Notes under the pieces: model-generated | Database searches by the model: none | What the model was told of the DNA's origin: nothing | What the model saw: the letters and a program-made list of their open reading frames with translations, nothing else | Made by a program: the position numbers and the translations under genes | Origin: DASWED01 sp036394995 | GTDB taxonomy: Bacteria > Actinomycetota > UBA4738 > JACQTL01 | DNA: 30,954 nucleotides | Assembly (NCBI GenBank): GCA_036394995.1 | Contig: DASWED010000003.1 | Location: 1-30,954 of the forward strand | Direction: 5' to 3' | In this document: one piece after another, positions 8,263 through 16,390 of the stretch | Numbering within the stretch: the first letter of the stretch is position 1 | Layout: each line of letters begins with the position of its first letter

Positions 8263-10161
8263 TTATCGGGGCGGGGGACGCCCGGACGGCTCCTCCGCGG
8301 GGGGGCGATGGCCCAGGGTGCGGGGGAGCCACACGCTGAACGTCGAGCCGGCCCCCGGCGAACTGGTCACGTGGATGTTCCCTCCCAGGGTCTCGGTGGC
8401 CCGCCGGACCAGGTGCAGGCCGAGCCCCACGCCCCCCACCTTGCGGTTGTCGGACGGGTCCACCTGGGAGAACTGTTCGAACACGAGCGGGATGTTCTCC
8501 GCGGCGATGCCGATCCCGCGGTCGGTCACGTCGATCCGGACGCCCCCGTGGTCGTGCTGGGCGCCGATCGTCACCGGGCCGTCCGAGTACTTCAGCGCGT
8601 TGTCGCCGAGGTTGAACAGGATCCGGTACAGCAGCGTCCGGTCGGTGTCGATCTCCGGCCGCCCCGCGATCCGGGCCACGATCTCGCGCCCCGGGGCGCG
8701 GAACCGCAGCGTGTCGGCGACCTCGTCCACGAACGAGCGGACGTCGACGGTGACCGGGCTGACATCGGGGTCGTCGCCGGACAGGCGGCTCTCGGCCAGG
8801 AGGTTCTCCAGCAGCTCGCCCAGTCGCTTGGCCTGGCGCTCCGCCGCCACCAGCAGCTCGCGCCGCTCCTCCGCCCCGAGCATGTCGCCGAGGCCGGCCA
8901 CGGTCATCACGTTGCCGATGATCGCGGTGAGAGGCGTCCGGAGCTCGTGCGACACGCCGGCCACGAACGCGTCCTTGTGGTGGTTCGTCCGCTCCAGCTG
9001 GTCGACCTTCTCGGCCAGGCGCATTCGGCTCACGGCCAGCTCCATCAGCAGGAAGGCCGAGGCGGCGTGTCGGGCGAACAGCTCCGCTCGACGGGCGTCC
9101 TCCTGCGTGAATTGGGCCTCGGAGGCCTCCCGCCGGAGGGTCAGCACCACCTTGACCTCCTCCTCCACCAGTACCGGGACGGCCAGGACGTGCTCCCGAA
9201 TGCCCGGGGCCTCGCCGGGGATGTGCACGTGGACCTGGGTGCCCTGGCCCTCGTTCGCGACCACGCTCTCGCGGAGGAACACGGCCTGCCCGGTGGCGCC
9301 CACGCCGAAGTCGAACCGGTAGGCCATGACGGTCTCCGCGATGTCGGGTTCGGAGTGGTAGATGGCCTGGATGCTCTGCTCGTGTTCGTCGACGCTCCAG
9401 ATGGTCATGGACTTGATGGGGACCACGGTGGCCATGCGCTCGGCCAGGAGCGGGAAGATGTCGCTCGCCCCGGTGGCGGAGGCGGCGCCCAGGCGGCTTC
9501 CGATCTCCATCAGCGAGTTCCGCAGGAACACTTCCTCCTCGAGCTCCTCGCGGAGCTCCCGCATCCGCCGCTCTGACTCGAGCGACGCGATCTCGGTGGC
9601 GAGCTGCTGGTTCTCCACGGCGTTCGCGCCCACCACCGCGAACAGCCGGAGCAGCTCGAACGTCGCCGGGTCGGGGAGCCGGCGGTCCTCCGACGAGTCC
9701 ACGGACAGGATCCCCATGGTCCGGCCGGACGACGTCCGCATCCGGACGAAGCACATATCGAGTGGGTGCCACGAGCCCGGGCCGGTCCACCGGTGGTCGG
9801 GGACGTGGATGGCACCCAGGCGGTCGGTCCGCACGCCCGCGTCGTGGGGGATGAAGTAGACGTCTGCGACGATCTCGTGGCCCGGACGGAGCATCTCCTC
9901 GAACGCCTCGCGGTCAGACGAGGTGTCCATGAGCTCCGAGGCCCCGCCGGCCACGGCTCGGACCACGTACCGGTCCGTGTCGGGCTGGTACAGGTTGAGC
10001 ACCGCGACCAGCCCGAATGCCTCCTGCACGCCGTCGGCGATGGCGGCCACGACGCCGTCCAGCCCGCCGTCGCGCGCGGCGGCGCCGGCCACGCGGGCCA
10101 GTGCTTCCAGGCGGGCGACCTCCCGGGGGGGCCCGCCGATCTGTTCGAATCGTTTCGCCAT
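8263..10161 (-). CDS. Soluble GAF-GAF sensor histidine kinase
   Basis: 632 residues from ATG 10161, chosen because GGGGAGG lies 7 bases upstream; longer in-frame extensions have no such site. Domain order: GAF 1 (about 30-190), short coiled coil (about 188-215), GAF 2 (about 220-378), second helical linker, HisKA (phospho-accepting H405 in GVSHELRTPL) and HATPase (N box FNLGDNALKYS near 516, G1 DRGIGI near 548, F box FEQFSQVD near 561, G2 GVGLGLHLV near 577). No membrane helix is seen, so it probably senses a cytoplasmic signal. No response regulator lies next to it, so it is an orphan kinase. It is divergent from trpB2 across a 145-base region. Confidence 0.93.
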   Translation of the reverse strand: MAKRFEQIGGPPREVARLEALARVAGAAARDGGLDGVVAAIADGVQEAFGLVAVLNLYQPDTDRYVVRAVAGGASELMDTSSDREAFEEMLRPGHEIVADVYFIPHDAGVRTDRLGAIHVPDHRWTGPGSWHPLDMCFVRMRTSSGRTMGILSVDSSEDRRLPDPATFELLRLFAVVGANAVENQQLATEIASLESERRMRELREELEEEVFLRNSLMEIGSRLGAASATGASDIFPLLAERMATVVPIKSMTIWSVDEHEQSIQAIYHSEPDIAETVMAYRFDFGVGATGQAVFLRESVVANEGQGTQVHVHIPGEAPGIREHVLAVPVLVEEEVKVVLTLRREASEAQFTQEDARRAELFARHAASAFLLMELAVSRMRLAEKVDQLERTNHHKDAFVAGVSHELRTPLTAIIGNVMTVAGLGDMLGAEERRELLVAAERQAKRLGELLENLLAESRLSGDDPDVSPVTVDVRSFVDEVADTLRFRAPGREIVARIAGRPEIDTDRTLLYRILFNLGDNALKYSDGPVTIGAQHDHGGVRIDVTDRGIGIAAENIPLVFEQFSQVDPSDNRKVGGVGLGLHLVRRATETLGGNIHVTSSPGAGSTFSVWLPRTLGHRPPAEEPSGRPPPR

Positions 10162-10236
10162 ACGCCGACCTCCCCGGGACTTGATCGACCGCCCCCGGCA
10201 CCTCCTTGACGCCCCGGAGGCAGGAACCGGCCGGAA

Positions 10237-10266
10237 TTGACGGACTCGAACGGGCGGGCGGATAGT
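10237..10266 (+). promoter_or_regulatory. Candidate sigma70-type promoter of trpB2
   Basis: TTGACG (10237-10242) and GATAGT (10261-10266) are separated by 18 bases and lie about 40 bases before the trpB2 start. The -35 matches consensus in five of six positions and the -10 in four of six. It lies in the divergent gap upstream of the histidine kinase. Confidence 0.5.
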
Positions 10267-10306
10267 CGGGCTCCCGGTTCCCGGCTCCAGTTCGAGGAGG
10301 GTGGCG

Positions 10307-11686
10307 ATGAGCGAGCGGGTGCAGTTCAACCTCGGTCCGGACGACATCCCGAGTGCCTGGTTCAACATCATGCCGTCGATCGTGCAGGCCGGGATGCATC
10401 CCCAGCCGCCCCTGCATCCGGGGACCCACGAGCCGGTCACGCCGGACCTCCTGGCGCCGCTGTTCCCGGAGGCCCTGATCATGCAGGAGGTCTCCACCGA
10501 GCAGTGGATCGACATCCCGGGTGAGGTCATCGACGTGTACCGGCTGTGGCGGCCAACCCCGCTGGTCCGGGCCCGCCGCCTGGAGCAGGCCCTGGACACG
10601 CCGGCCCGCATCTACTTCAAGTACGAGGGGGGTTCCCCTGCGGGGTCCCACAAGCCGAACACGGCGGTGGCCCAGGCCTACTACAACAAGGCCGCCGGGA
10701 TCCGGCGTCTGTCCACCGAGACCGGCGCCGGGCAGTGGGGCTCGGCGCTGGCCCTGGCCTGCCGGTTCTTCGACATGGAGTGCCTGGTGTACATGGTCCG
10801 GGCCTCGTTCGACCAGAAGCCGTACCGGCGGATCTTCATGGAGACGTTCGGGGCCACGATCCACCCGTCGCCGTCGGACACGACCGAGGCCGGCAAGCGC
10901 ATTCTGGGCGAGTCCCCGGATTCCACCGGGTCGCTCGGCATCGCCATCAGCGAGGCCATCGAGGTGGCGGCCCAGGATCCCACCACGAACTACTCGCTTG
11001 GGAGCGTGCTGAACCACGTGCTCCTCCACCAGACCGTGATCGGCCTGGAGACCCAGCAGCAGATGGAGATGGCGGGCGAACAGCCGGACTTCGTGATCGG
11101 GTGCGTCGGTGGCGGCTCGAACTACGGTGGGTTCTCGTACCCGTTCATGGCGGACAAGCTCGCAGGCAAGCTCGACGCCACGTTCATCGCCTGCGAGCCC
11201 GCCGCGGCTCCCACGCTCACCAAAGGGAAGTTCGCATACGACTTCGCCGACACCGGCCAGATGACTCCGCTGCTCCCGATGTTCACGTTGGGCCACACCT
11301 TCGTGCCGGCACCGGTGCACGCCGGAGGCCTCCGGTACCACGGCGACTCCCCGTCCCTCTCGCTGCTGGTCCGCGAGGGGAAGATGGAGGCTCGTGCGTA
11401 CACGCAGAACTCGATCTTCGAGGCCGCCGTGCAGTTTGCCCGGGCCCAGGGGATCGTCCCGGCCCCGGAGCCCGCGCACGCCATCCGGGCCGTGATCGAC
11501 GAGGCGCTCGCCGCCAAGGAGTCCGGGGAGGAGAAGGTCATCCTGTTCAACCTGTGCGGCCACGGGCACTTCGACATGCAGGCCTACGACGACTACCTGC
11601 ACGACCGCCTCCCCGAGTTCGAGTTCAGCGAGGAAGCCCTGGCGGAAGGCCTCCGGGCCATCCCGCCCGTACCTGTTGGTGGGTGA
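10307..11686 (+). CDS. trpB: Tryptophan synthase beta chain-like protein, TrpB2 type
   Basis: 459 residues from ATG 10307. GAGGAGG at 10294-10300 gives ideal 6-base spacing to this ATG, whereas GTG 10301 touches it. The longer N-terminus and the sequences WRPTPLVRARRLEQAL, GSPAGSHKPNTA (PLP lysine K116), ETGAGQWGSALA and GCVGGGSNYGG (PLP phosphate site) mark the TrpB2 branch rather than TrpB1. The reaction is indole plus L-serine to L-tryptophan. TrpB2 proteins generally lack the tight TrpA contact and may salvage free indole or use serine alone. No trpA or other trp gene is near, which fits a stand-alone salvage enzyme. Confidence 0.92.
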   Translation: MSERVQFNLGPDDIPSAWFNIMPSIVQAGMHPQPPLHPGTHEPVTPDLLAPLFPEALIMQEVSTEQWIDIPGEVIDVYRLWRPTPLVRARRLEQALDTPARIYFKYEGGSPAGSHKPNTAVAQAYYNKAAGIRRLSTETGAGQWGSALALACRFFDMECLVYMVRASFDQKPYRRIFMETFGATIHPSPSDTTEAGKRILGESPDSTGSLGIAISEAIEVAAQDPTTNYSLGSVLNHVLLHQTVIGLETQQQMEMAGEQPDFVIGCVGGGSNYGGFSYPFMADKLAGKLDATFIACEPAAAPTLTKGKFAYDFADTGQMTPLLPMFTLGHTFVPAPVHAGGLRYHGDSPSLSLLVREGKMEARAYTQNSIFEAAVQFARAQGIVPAPEPAHAIRAVIDEALAAKESGEEKVILFNLCGHGHFDMQAYDDYLHDRLPEFEFSEEALAEGLRAIPPVPVGG

Positions 11687-11825
11687 GGACGGCCGCCCGC
11701 GAGAGAAAGGGACCCGGGCCACGGCCGCGCACATCCACAAGGCGACGCCGACGGTGAACGGCCCCGGTCGTGGTGCCGCTCACGGCGCCGCCCGCGGCCA
11801 CGAGCACGGGGTCGCCCGGTTCGGC

Positions 11826-13316
11826 CTAGTGGCCCATCGGCGCCACCACGAAGCTCCCGTTCATGCCGGGGTGGACGTCGCACCGGAAGAAGTACGTCCC
11901 GGCCGGCAGGCCGTCGATCGCGTACGTCGTGATGGCGGGCCCGGTGATCAGGTCGCCCACGAACAGCGGGTTCGTGGCCGTCGCGTCCGAGTAGATCGAG
12001 ACGTTGTGCGGGACGCCGGCGTCCTGGTTGTCGAACGTCACCGAGATGGGCATGTCCGCTATGGCTGCCAGGCACGTGGTGTCGAACGCCAGGTTGGCGG
12101 CCGTAATACTGAGCTCGTTCGACCCCTTGGGCACGCAGTTCGCGGCCGGGGCCGTGGGGGTTCCGGAGGGCGCGGGCACCGGGGAGCCCGCAGGGTTGAC
12201 CCCCGCGGAGAACGGATCGCCCATCGCCGGGTAGCTCTTCGGGGCCTCGGGGGCGTCGGCGGAGACTGCGATCACGCCCACCGACCCGCGCCCGGTGAAG
12301 GCGAACGAGTGCGTGACGAACGGGTACTTCCCCGGGTCCGGGATGCGCATCTCGAACATGGCGCCTCCGCCCGGCGGGATGCTGTACGTCTGCATCCCGT
12401 TCAGGACGTTCGTCGGGTTCCCGTCCGGGTACACGTGGTCGAACAGCGCGCCGATCACGTGGAAGGCGCTCGTCAGCGTGGGACCCGCGTTCACCACCCA
12501 CAGCCGGATCCGCTCGTTCGGGTGGGCCTGGAGCGGGGAGTCCATGTACCGCCCGGCCTTCCCGTCGAACACGACGTACTGGGGGTTCGCCGCCAGCATC
12601 TTGTCGAGGTCGCCCTGGTACGCGCCCTGCACCGGATTGTCGCCCGGATAGAACTCGCTCTGGACCATCACGTACTCCCGGGCCTTCGGCAGGGGCTGCT
12701 GGGGGAGGACGACGATCGCGCCGTACATGCCGTTCGCGATGTGCATGAGCACCGGCGGGGTCCCGCAGTGGTACATGAACACGCCGGGGAACCGGGCCAC
12801 GAAGTCGAAGGTCGCGGACTGGCCGGGGTGGATGGGCTGGTAGTTCACGTCCCACGGCGTCTGGGCCGCGTGGAAGTCGATGGAGTGATCCATGCCCATC
12901 GTGCTGTCGTTCGTGAGCGTGAAGTGGACGGTGTCGCCGACGTGGACCCGGATGACCGGTCCGGGGGCCGTCCCGTCGAACGTCCACGCGTCGTAGCGCA
13001 CGTCCGGCGCGATCTCCTGAACGGCCTCGGTGGCGGAGAGCGTCACGTTCACGACCTTCCCGGTCCCGTTCCCGGTGATCCGGTAGGGCTGGGCCGGCGC
13101 GGCGGCGCCCGTGTCCGAGTTGACCGCCCACAGGCCGACCATGGCGATGAGCGCCAGCCCCAGGATGATCACGATCGCGGGGAACATCCGGTAGAAGGCC
13201 GTGGACATCTCGCGGCCGAGGGCCTCGGTCCCGCGAACGGGCGGCGAGCCGCTCGCCGAGAGGTCGGGGGAGGGTAGTGCCTCCCGGGTCTGCCGCGGTG
13301 GAGCTTCGATCGCCAT
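11826..13316 (-). CDS. nirK: Membrane-anchored copper nitrite reductase with C-terminal cupredoxin
   Basis: 496 residues from ATG 13316, with GAGGAGG 7 bases upstream. A single helix (about 46-64) anchors it with the bulk outside. The NirK core has two cupredoxin domains. Type 1 copper ligands are H144, C184, H192 and M197. Type 2 ligands are H149, H183 and H336. The catalytic pair is D147 (in DHSIDFHA) and H286 (in SAFHVIG). All are intact, so it should reduce nitrite to NO. A proline-rich linker (about 375-392) leads to a third cupredoxin (about 393-494) with H437, C479, H482 and M485 as apparent type 1 ligands and an extra cysteine pair (394, 415). The extra domain probably passes electrons to the core. 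It is divergent from an Rrf2 regulator and a cupredoxin lipoprotein. Confidence 0.93.
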   Translation of the reverse strand: MAIEAPPRQTREALPSPDLSASGSPPVRGTEALGREMSTAFYRMFPAIVIILGLALIAMVGLWAVNSDTGAAAPAQPYRITGNGTGKVVNVTLSATEAVQEIAPDVRYDAWTFDGTAPGPVIRVHVGDTVHFTLTNDSTMGMDHSIDFHAAQTPWDVNYQPIHPGQSATFDFVARFPGVFMYHCGTPPVLMHIANGMYGAIVVLPQQPLPKAREYVMVQSEFYPGDNPVQGAYQGDLDKMLAANPQYVVFDGKAGRYMDSPLQAHPNERIRLWVVNAGPTLTSAFHVIGALFDHVYPDGNPTNVLNGMQTYSIPPGGGAMFEMRIPDPGKYPFVTHSFAFTGRGSVGVIAVSADAPEAPKSYPAMGDPFSAGVNPAGSPVPAPSGTPTAPAANCVPKGSNELSITAANLAFDTTCLAAIADMPISVTFDNQDAGVPHNVSIYSDATATNPLFVGDLITGPAITTYAIDGLPAGTYFFRCDVHPGMNGSFVVAPMGH

Positions 13317-13412
13317 CGTGGTCCCTCCTCGGTCCTGCCGGCCCGGAGAGCCGGAAACGTTGATCTCTGGGCTCCAGGTTCGGCGACGGAGCCCCCCGTG
13401 AACCGGGCCATC

Positions 13413-13433
13413 GGTCCCGAGTCCCCCGGGACC
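13413..13433. promoter_or_regulatory. Inverted repeat in the nirK/Rrf2 intergenic region, candidate operator
   Basis: A perfect 7-base inverted repeat, GGTCCCG (13413-13419) and CGGGACC (13427-13433), is separated by 7 bases. It lies about 35 bases before the regulator start and about 100 bases upstream of the nirK start. Rrf2 dimers bind such dyads, but the arms do not match the NsrR consensus sequences I know, and GC-rich DNA yields such repeats by chance. Confidence 0.35.
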
Positions 13434-13468
13434 AACGGACCCTGTCCCGGCGCCCCCCGGGAGCGACA

Positions 13469-13951
13469 GTGGCGGGCATGGACCTCACGCTCAGCCGCAA
13501 GGGCGACTACGTGCTGCGCGCGGCCGTGTTCCTGGCGTCTGCCGAGGCGGCGGAGCGGCGGACGCTGCAGGACATCTCCCGCGCCATGAGCATCCCCAGG
13601 AGCTACACGGCGCACATCCTGGGGCTCCTGGTCCGCGCGGGCCTGGTCGAGGCCAGGGCCGGACGGGGGGGAGGGTACCGGCTGGCCGCCTCGCCCGAAG
13701 ACGTGTCCATGCTGGAGGTGATCGAGATCGGCGAGGGGGGGCTGGTCCAGCGCCGCTGTCCCCTTCGAGGGGTCCCGTGCCACTGGGGGGAGCAGTGCGC
13801 GATCCATCCCACGATGTCGATGGCGGGCGACGCCATCCGGGGCATCCTGAGGTCGACCTCCGTCGCGGAGGTGGCTCGGGAGGACCGCCGGCTGGCCGGC
13901 GAGGTCCCGATCCCGGTGGGACCGCGTACGGCCCGCAATCGGAGACGATGA
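13469..13951 (+). CDS. Rrf2-family transcriptional regulator with Fe-S cysteines (NsrR-like)
   Basis: 160 residues from GTG 13469, about 5 bases after GGGAG; ATG 13478 is three codons in. The N-terminus (LTLSRKGDYVLRAAVFLA) and the winged helix (AMSIPRSYTAHILGLLVRAGLVEARAGRGGGYRLA) are typical of Rrf2. Three cysteines, C97, C104 and C110, in RRCPLRGVPCHWGEQC lie where IscR/NsrR hold their cluster; spacing is C-x6-C-x5-C. The aspartate in KGDY corresponds to the cluster ligand used in Streptomyces NsrR. Divergent placement from nirK suggests NO sensing and control of nitrite reduction, but cluster type and ligand gas are not proven by sequence. The stop overlaps the cupredoxin start (ATGA). 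Confidence 0.88.
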   Translation: MAGMDLTLSRKGDYVLRAAVFLASAEAAERRTLQDISRAMSIPRSYTAHILGLLVRAGLVEARAGRGGGYRLAASPEDVSMLEVIEIGEGGLVQRRCPLRGVPCHWGEQCAIHPTMSMAGDAIRGILRSTSVAEVAREDRRLAGEVPIPVGPRTARNRRR

Positions 13952-14391
13952 TGCGCAGGGGGGGAGGCGCGGTGCGGCGGCGTCGAGCGGGGGCGAGACT
14001 GGTCGCGGCCGTGGCGGTCCTGGCGGCGATCGGAGTGGCGTGTTCGAGCTCCGGTCCCAAGCAGGGGACGCCTGTGGCCGTGACGCTGGACGAGTACACC
14101 ATCGACCCGGTCCCTGCCTCCGTTCCCGCCGGTGCCGTGACGTTCGACGTCCTCAACATCGGCGGCGAGAGCCACAACCTGCTCGTGATCCGGACCGACC
14201 TCGAGCCCGGCGGGCTGCCGATCACCGGCAGCGTGGCCTCGGAGGAGGGCACCGTCGGCCGGACAGACGTGCTGGCCACGGACGCCGGGCAGTCGGTGAC
14301 CGTGGACCTCCAGGCGGGCCATTACGTTCTGATCTGCAACGTTCCGGAGCACTACGGGGCCGGGATGTACACGGGGTTCACCATCACGTAG
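13948..14391 (+). CDS. Small cupredoxin lipoprotein
   Basis: 147 residues. Two consecutive ATGs (13948, 13951) are both possible; the first overlaps the regulator stop, the second has GGAG at 6 bases. A basic, hydrophobic signal (about 8-31) ends in GVAC, with C32 a likely though slightly atypical lipidation site, followed by SSSG. The rest is a single type 1 copper fold with ligands H76 in ESHNLLVI, C130, H135 and M140 in CNVPEHYGAGM (C-x4-H-x4-M), like sulfocyanin/plastocyanin-type proteins. It should be a membrane-tethered one-electron carrier. Its place in an operon divergent from nirK makes it a natural donor to nitrite reductase, which is inference. Confidence 0.85.
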   Translation: MMRRGGGAVRRRRAGARLVAAVAVLAAIGVACSSSGPKQGTPVAVTLDEYTIDPVPASVPAGAVTFDVLNIGGESHNLLVIRTDLEPGGLPITGSVASEEGTVGRTDVLATDAGQSVTVDLQAGHYVLICNVPEHYGAGMYTGFTIT

Positions 14392-14409
14392 CGACCACGA
14401 GGAGGGACC

Positions 14410-14832
14410 ATGGACGGCACCACGAGGAGCCAGTCGGTCCTGCTCGTGGCGTCGGATCCCGAGGCCGTCGAGTCGCTCTCGTTCTGGTTCGAACGGGAGG
14501 GCTTCGAGGTCCTGGCGTGTCCGGGGCCCGCGGACGCCCATGCGGCGTGCCTCCAGCCTGCGGCCGCCCCCTGTCCGCTGGCCGTAGCGGCCGACCTCGT
14601 GGTGCTCGACCTCTCGCCGGGACGGGTCGAACCCGTCCGGCGTCGTGTCCGGCGCGCCCTGATCGAGCGCTACGCCGGGTGGGGGCGGCCGTTGCTGGTG
14701 CTCGACGGCCCGGACGAGAGCGGAGCCATCCCGGAGGAAGCCGGCACCGGCACGGGATCCGTGGTGGTCCTCTCCTCGTCCGACCGCGCCGGGGTGGTCT
14801 GGGCGGCCCGGTTGCTCGTCGCAAGCTCCTGA
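14410..14832 (+). CDS. Receiver-like protein lacking the conserved lysine
   Basis: 140 residues from ATG 14410, with GAGGAGGG a few bases upstream. It follows a CheY-like alternation: strand 1 SVLLVASD, helix, strand 2 FEVLACP, strand 3 ADLVVLDLS with an aspartate at the phosphorylation position, strand 4 PLLVLDG, strand 5 SVVVLSSSD and a last helix. The lysine that normally follows strand 5 and one of the acidic residues after strand 1 are not evident, so it is probably a degenerate receiver or a scaffold. It has no output domain. It is the third gene of the Rrf2-cupredoxin operon, and its last 163 bases overlap the end of the opposing ferric-reductase-like gene. Confidence 0.62.
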   Translation: MDGTTRSQSVLLVASDPEAVESLSFWFEREGFEVLACPGPADAHAACLQPAAAPCPLAVAADLVVLDLSPGRVEPVRRRVRRALIERYAGWGRPLLVLDGPDESGAIPEEAGTGTGSVVVLSSSDRAGVVWAARLLVASS

Positions 14833-15404
14833 GGAGCGCGGGTCCGGGCTCCTGGCGGCGGGGCGTGCCGCTGGGGTCGCAGGCCCACCGTGAGTCCCCG
14901 GAGCACCAGCAGGAACAGGACGATCGCGCCGGTGGCGACGTAGGTCCACCACATCCACGGACGGACGGTGTCCGTGCCGGTGAGCACGCCGTGCACCATC
15001 GACATGGCGAACGCCGGCACGGCCAGAAGGTGCAGCCGTCGCCACGCCTTCGTGGACATCCGCTTGCGGAGCCACGAGGACACCAGCACGACGACCGCCG
15101 CGTACATCGCCACGATCCCGAACGCCACCGACACCGGCCGGAACGACGTGTGGAGCGGCACCAGCACGTCGACCGGCGTGAACGGCATGAAGCTGTCCAC
15201 CAGCAGTCCGCCCAGGTGCACGCCGAGCAGCACCACGGCGGCGGTCGAGATGAACTGGTGGATCGAGACCGCTGTGGCCCGGGACAGGCGCTTGCCCATC
15301 GCGGCCGAGGTCCCCACCAGCCCCCACGCCACGGTGGCGAACAGCATCAAGTACGCCGCGATGCCGGCCGCCCGGAGGACGATCCACGTCAGCACGCCGA
15401 CCAC
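14670..15404 (-). CDS. Ferric reductase-like transmembrane (heme b) protein
   Basis: 244 residues from GTG 15404; GTG 15395 has better spacing to an AAGGGG element and is an alternative. About five to six membrane helices hold two histidine pairs, H49/H63 and H125/H138 (SIHQF, GVHLGG, RRLHLL, SMVHG), the bis-heme arrangement of ferric-reductase/MsrQ/NOX membrane domains. No FAD/NADPH domain follows. Instead there is a polar, low-complexity tail (about 177-244) that overlaps the receiver-like gene on the other strand. It should move electrons across the membrane between the quinone pool or a flavoprotein and an outside acceptor. The start overlaps the apbE end by 16 bases. Confidence 0.82.
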   Translation of the reverse strand: MVGVLTWIVLRAAGIAAYLMLFATVAWGLVGTSAAMGKRLSRATAVSIHQFISTAAVVLLGVHLGGLLVDSFMPFTPVDVLVPLHTSFRPVSVAFGIVAMYAAVVVLVSSWLRKRMSTKAWRRLHLLAVPAFAMSMVHGVLTGTDTVRPWMWWTYVATGAIVLFLLVLRGLTVGLRPQRHAPPPGARTRAPQELATSNRAAQTTPARSDEERTTTDPVPVPASSGMAPLSSGPSSTSNGRPHPA

Positions 15405-16390
15405 CCCTTCGAACCCGCCCCGGCCACCCGCCGGCCCCGCTCACCGGGGAGGTTCACCCGGACCTCCCCGTCGTCCATCACCAGGACGGTGTGCACGTGG
15501 GCCAGGGCCTCACGCCCCGACAGCACGGCGTACGTGGCCCACACCTCGGCGTCGGTGCAGGTGTCCGCCCACACCGTCGCCTGGACCACCCGGCCGTCCG
15601 CCGGACGCCCGGTGCGGGGGTCGATGAGGTGGTGCAGGCCCGGCCCCCACGTCCGCCCGACGACCGAGGACGTGGCGAGGGCCCCGCCCTCCATGCGCAT
15701 CTGCAGGAACTCCGTGCGGGGCGACCAGGGGTCGCCGACGCCCACGACGATGCCGCCCGGCGGCTCTCCGGCCAGCCGGAGGTCTCCCGAGGCGTCCACC
15801 AGGGCCCAGGGGAGGAACTCCCGGGCGGCCTCCGCGGCGAGGTCCGCGGCCCAGCCCTTGGCGATGCCGCCGAAGTCCAAGGCCGTCCCCTCGGGCAGGT
15901 GCAGCAGCGGGCCGTCGAGGTCCACGCGCCGCCACTCCGCCGCGGGAGCCGGGGCGGGCGACGGCGCCTCCTCGAGCCCCGCCACCAGGACCTCCGCGAA
16001 GTCGCGGTCGTACCCGGCGGCCACGAGGGCCGGGAGCACCGTCGGATCGAACAGCCCGTCCGTGGCGGCGGCGGCCCGCAGCGCCCGGCCGGTCAGCTCG
16101 GCGAACTCACCCGAGACCATCTGCCACCGCCCCGCGTCCGCGTTCACCCGTGACAGCTCGCTGTCGGACCTGAATCGGGAGAAGCGGGCGTCGATCCGGT
16201 GGAACACGCGCTCCACGGCCCGGGCCGCCCGGCGGTAGGCGGGGTCGCCGGGCCCGTCGGACGGACCCACCAGCGCCGCCGTCATCCCCATGGTCGGGAA
16301 CTCGTGGCGCCGCTCGAGCGCCGCCGGTGGCCCCCCGGACGGGGAGGGGGTCCGGGAGGCCCCGCCGGCCGCGTTCGGGCGCGTCAGCAT
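15389..16390 (-). CDS. apbE: FAD:protein FMN transferase (ApbE)
   Basis: 333 residues from ATG 16390, with ACGAGG 8 bases upstream. GTG 16399 has no usable site. ApbE attaches FMN from FAD covalently to a Ser/Thr of a target protein. Visible signatures are FPTMGMTA, DGLFDPTVLPAL near 111, the flavin loop LDFGGIAKGWAADLA near 171, HHLIDPRTGRP near 253 and the metal-site region WADTCTDAEVWATYAVLSG near 274. There is no signal peptide or lipobox, unlike many ApbE proteins, so it may work in the cytoplasm. The start overlaps the stop of the upstream small gene by 7 bases and the end overlaps the ferric-reductase-like gene. No protein in the operon carries an obvious FMN-attachment motif ([ST]GA[ST]). 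Confidence 0.92.
   Translation of the reverse strand: MLTRPNAAGGASRTPSPSGGPPAALERRHEFPTMGMTAALVGPSDGPGDPAYRRAARAVERVFHRIDARFSRFRSDSELSRVNADAGRWQMVSGEFAELTGRALRAAAATDGLFDPTVLPALVAAGYDRDFAEVLVAGLEEAPSPAPAPAAEWRRVDLDGPLLHLPEGTALDFGGIAKGWAADLAAEAAREFLPWALVDASGDLRLAGEPPGGIVVGVGDPWSPRTEFLQMRMEGGALATSSVVGRTWGPGLHHLIDPRTGRPADGRVVQATVWADTCTDAEVWATYAVLSGREALAHVHTVLVMDDGEVRVNLPGERGRRVAGAGSKGWSAC

Noticed and set aside
7183..9576. 797-codon plus-strand frame opposite the deacetylase and histidine kinase
   Set aside because: No domain is recognisable, and the composition mirrors the antisense of the two real genes.
11687..11825. Possible short minus-strand gene between trpB2 and nirK
   Set aside because: The frame runs into trpB2, has low-complexity composition and no ribosome-binding site. 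The 139 bases look like a plain convergent spacer.
13338..13354. CCGGC-N7-GCCGG dyad in the nirK leader
   Set aside because: The arms are only 5 bases of pure GC, frequent by chance in this sequence; the 7-base dyad at 13413 is a better operator candidate.
13777..13947. 57-codon N-terminal extension of the cupredoxin lipoprotein
   Set aside because: It lies inside the Rrf2 gene and would place the signal peptide internally; ATG 13948/13951 gives a normal signal.
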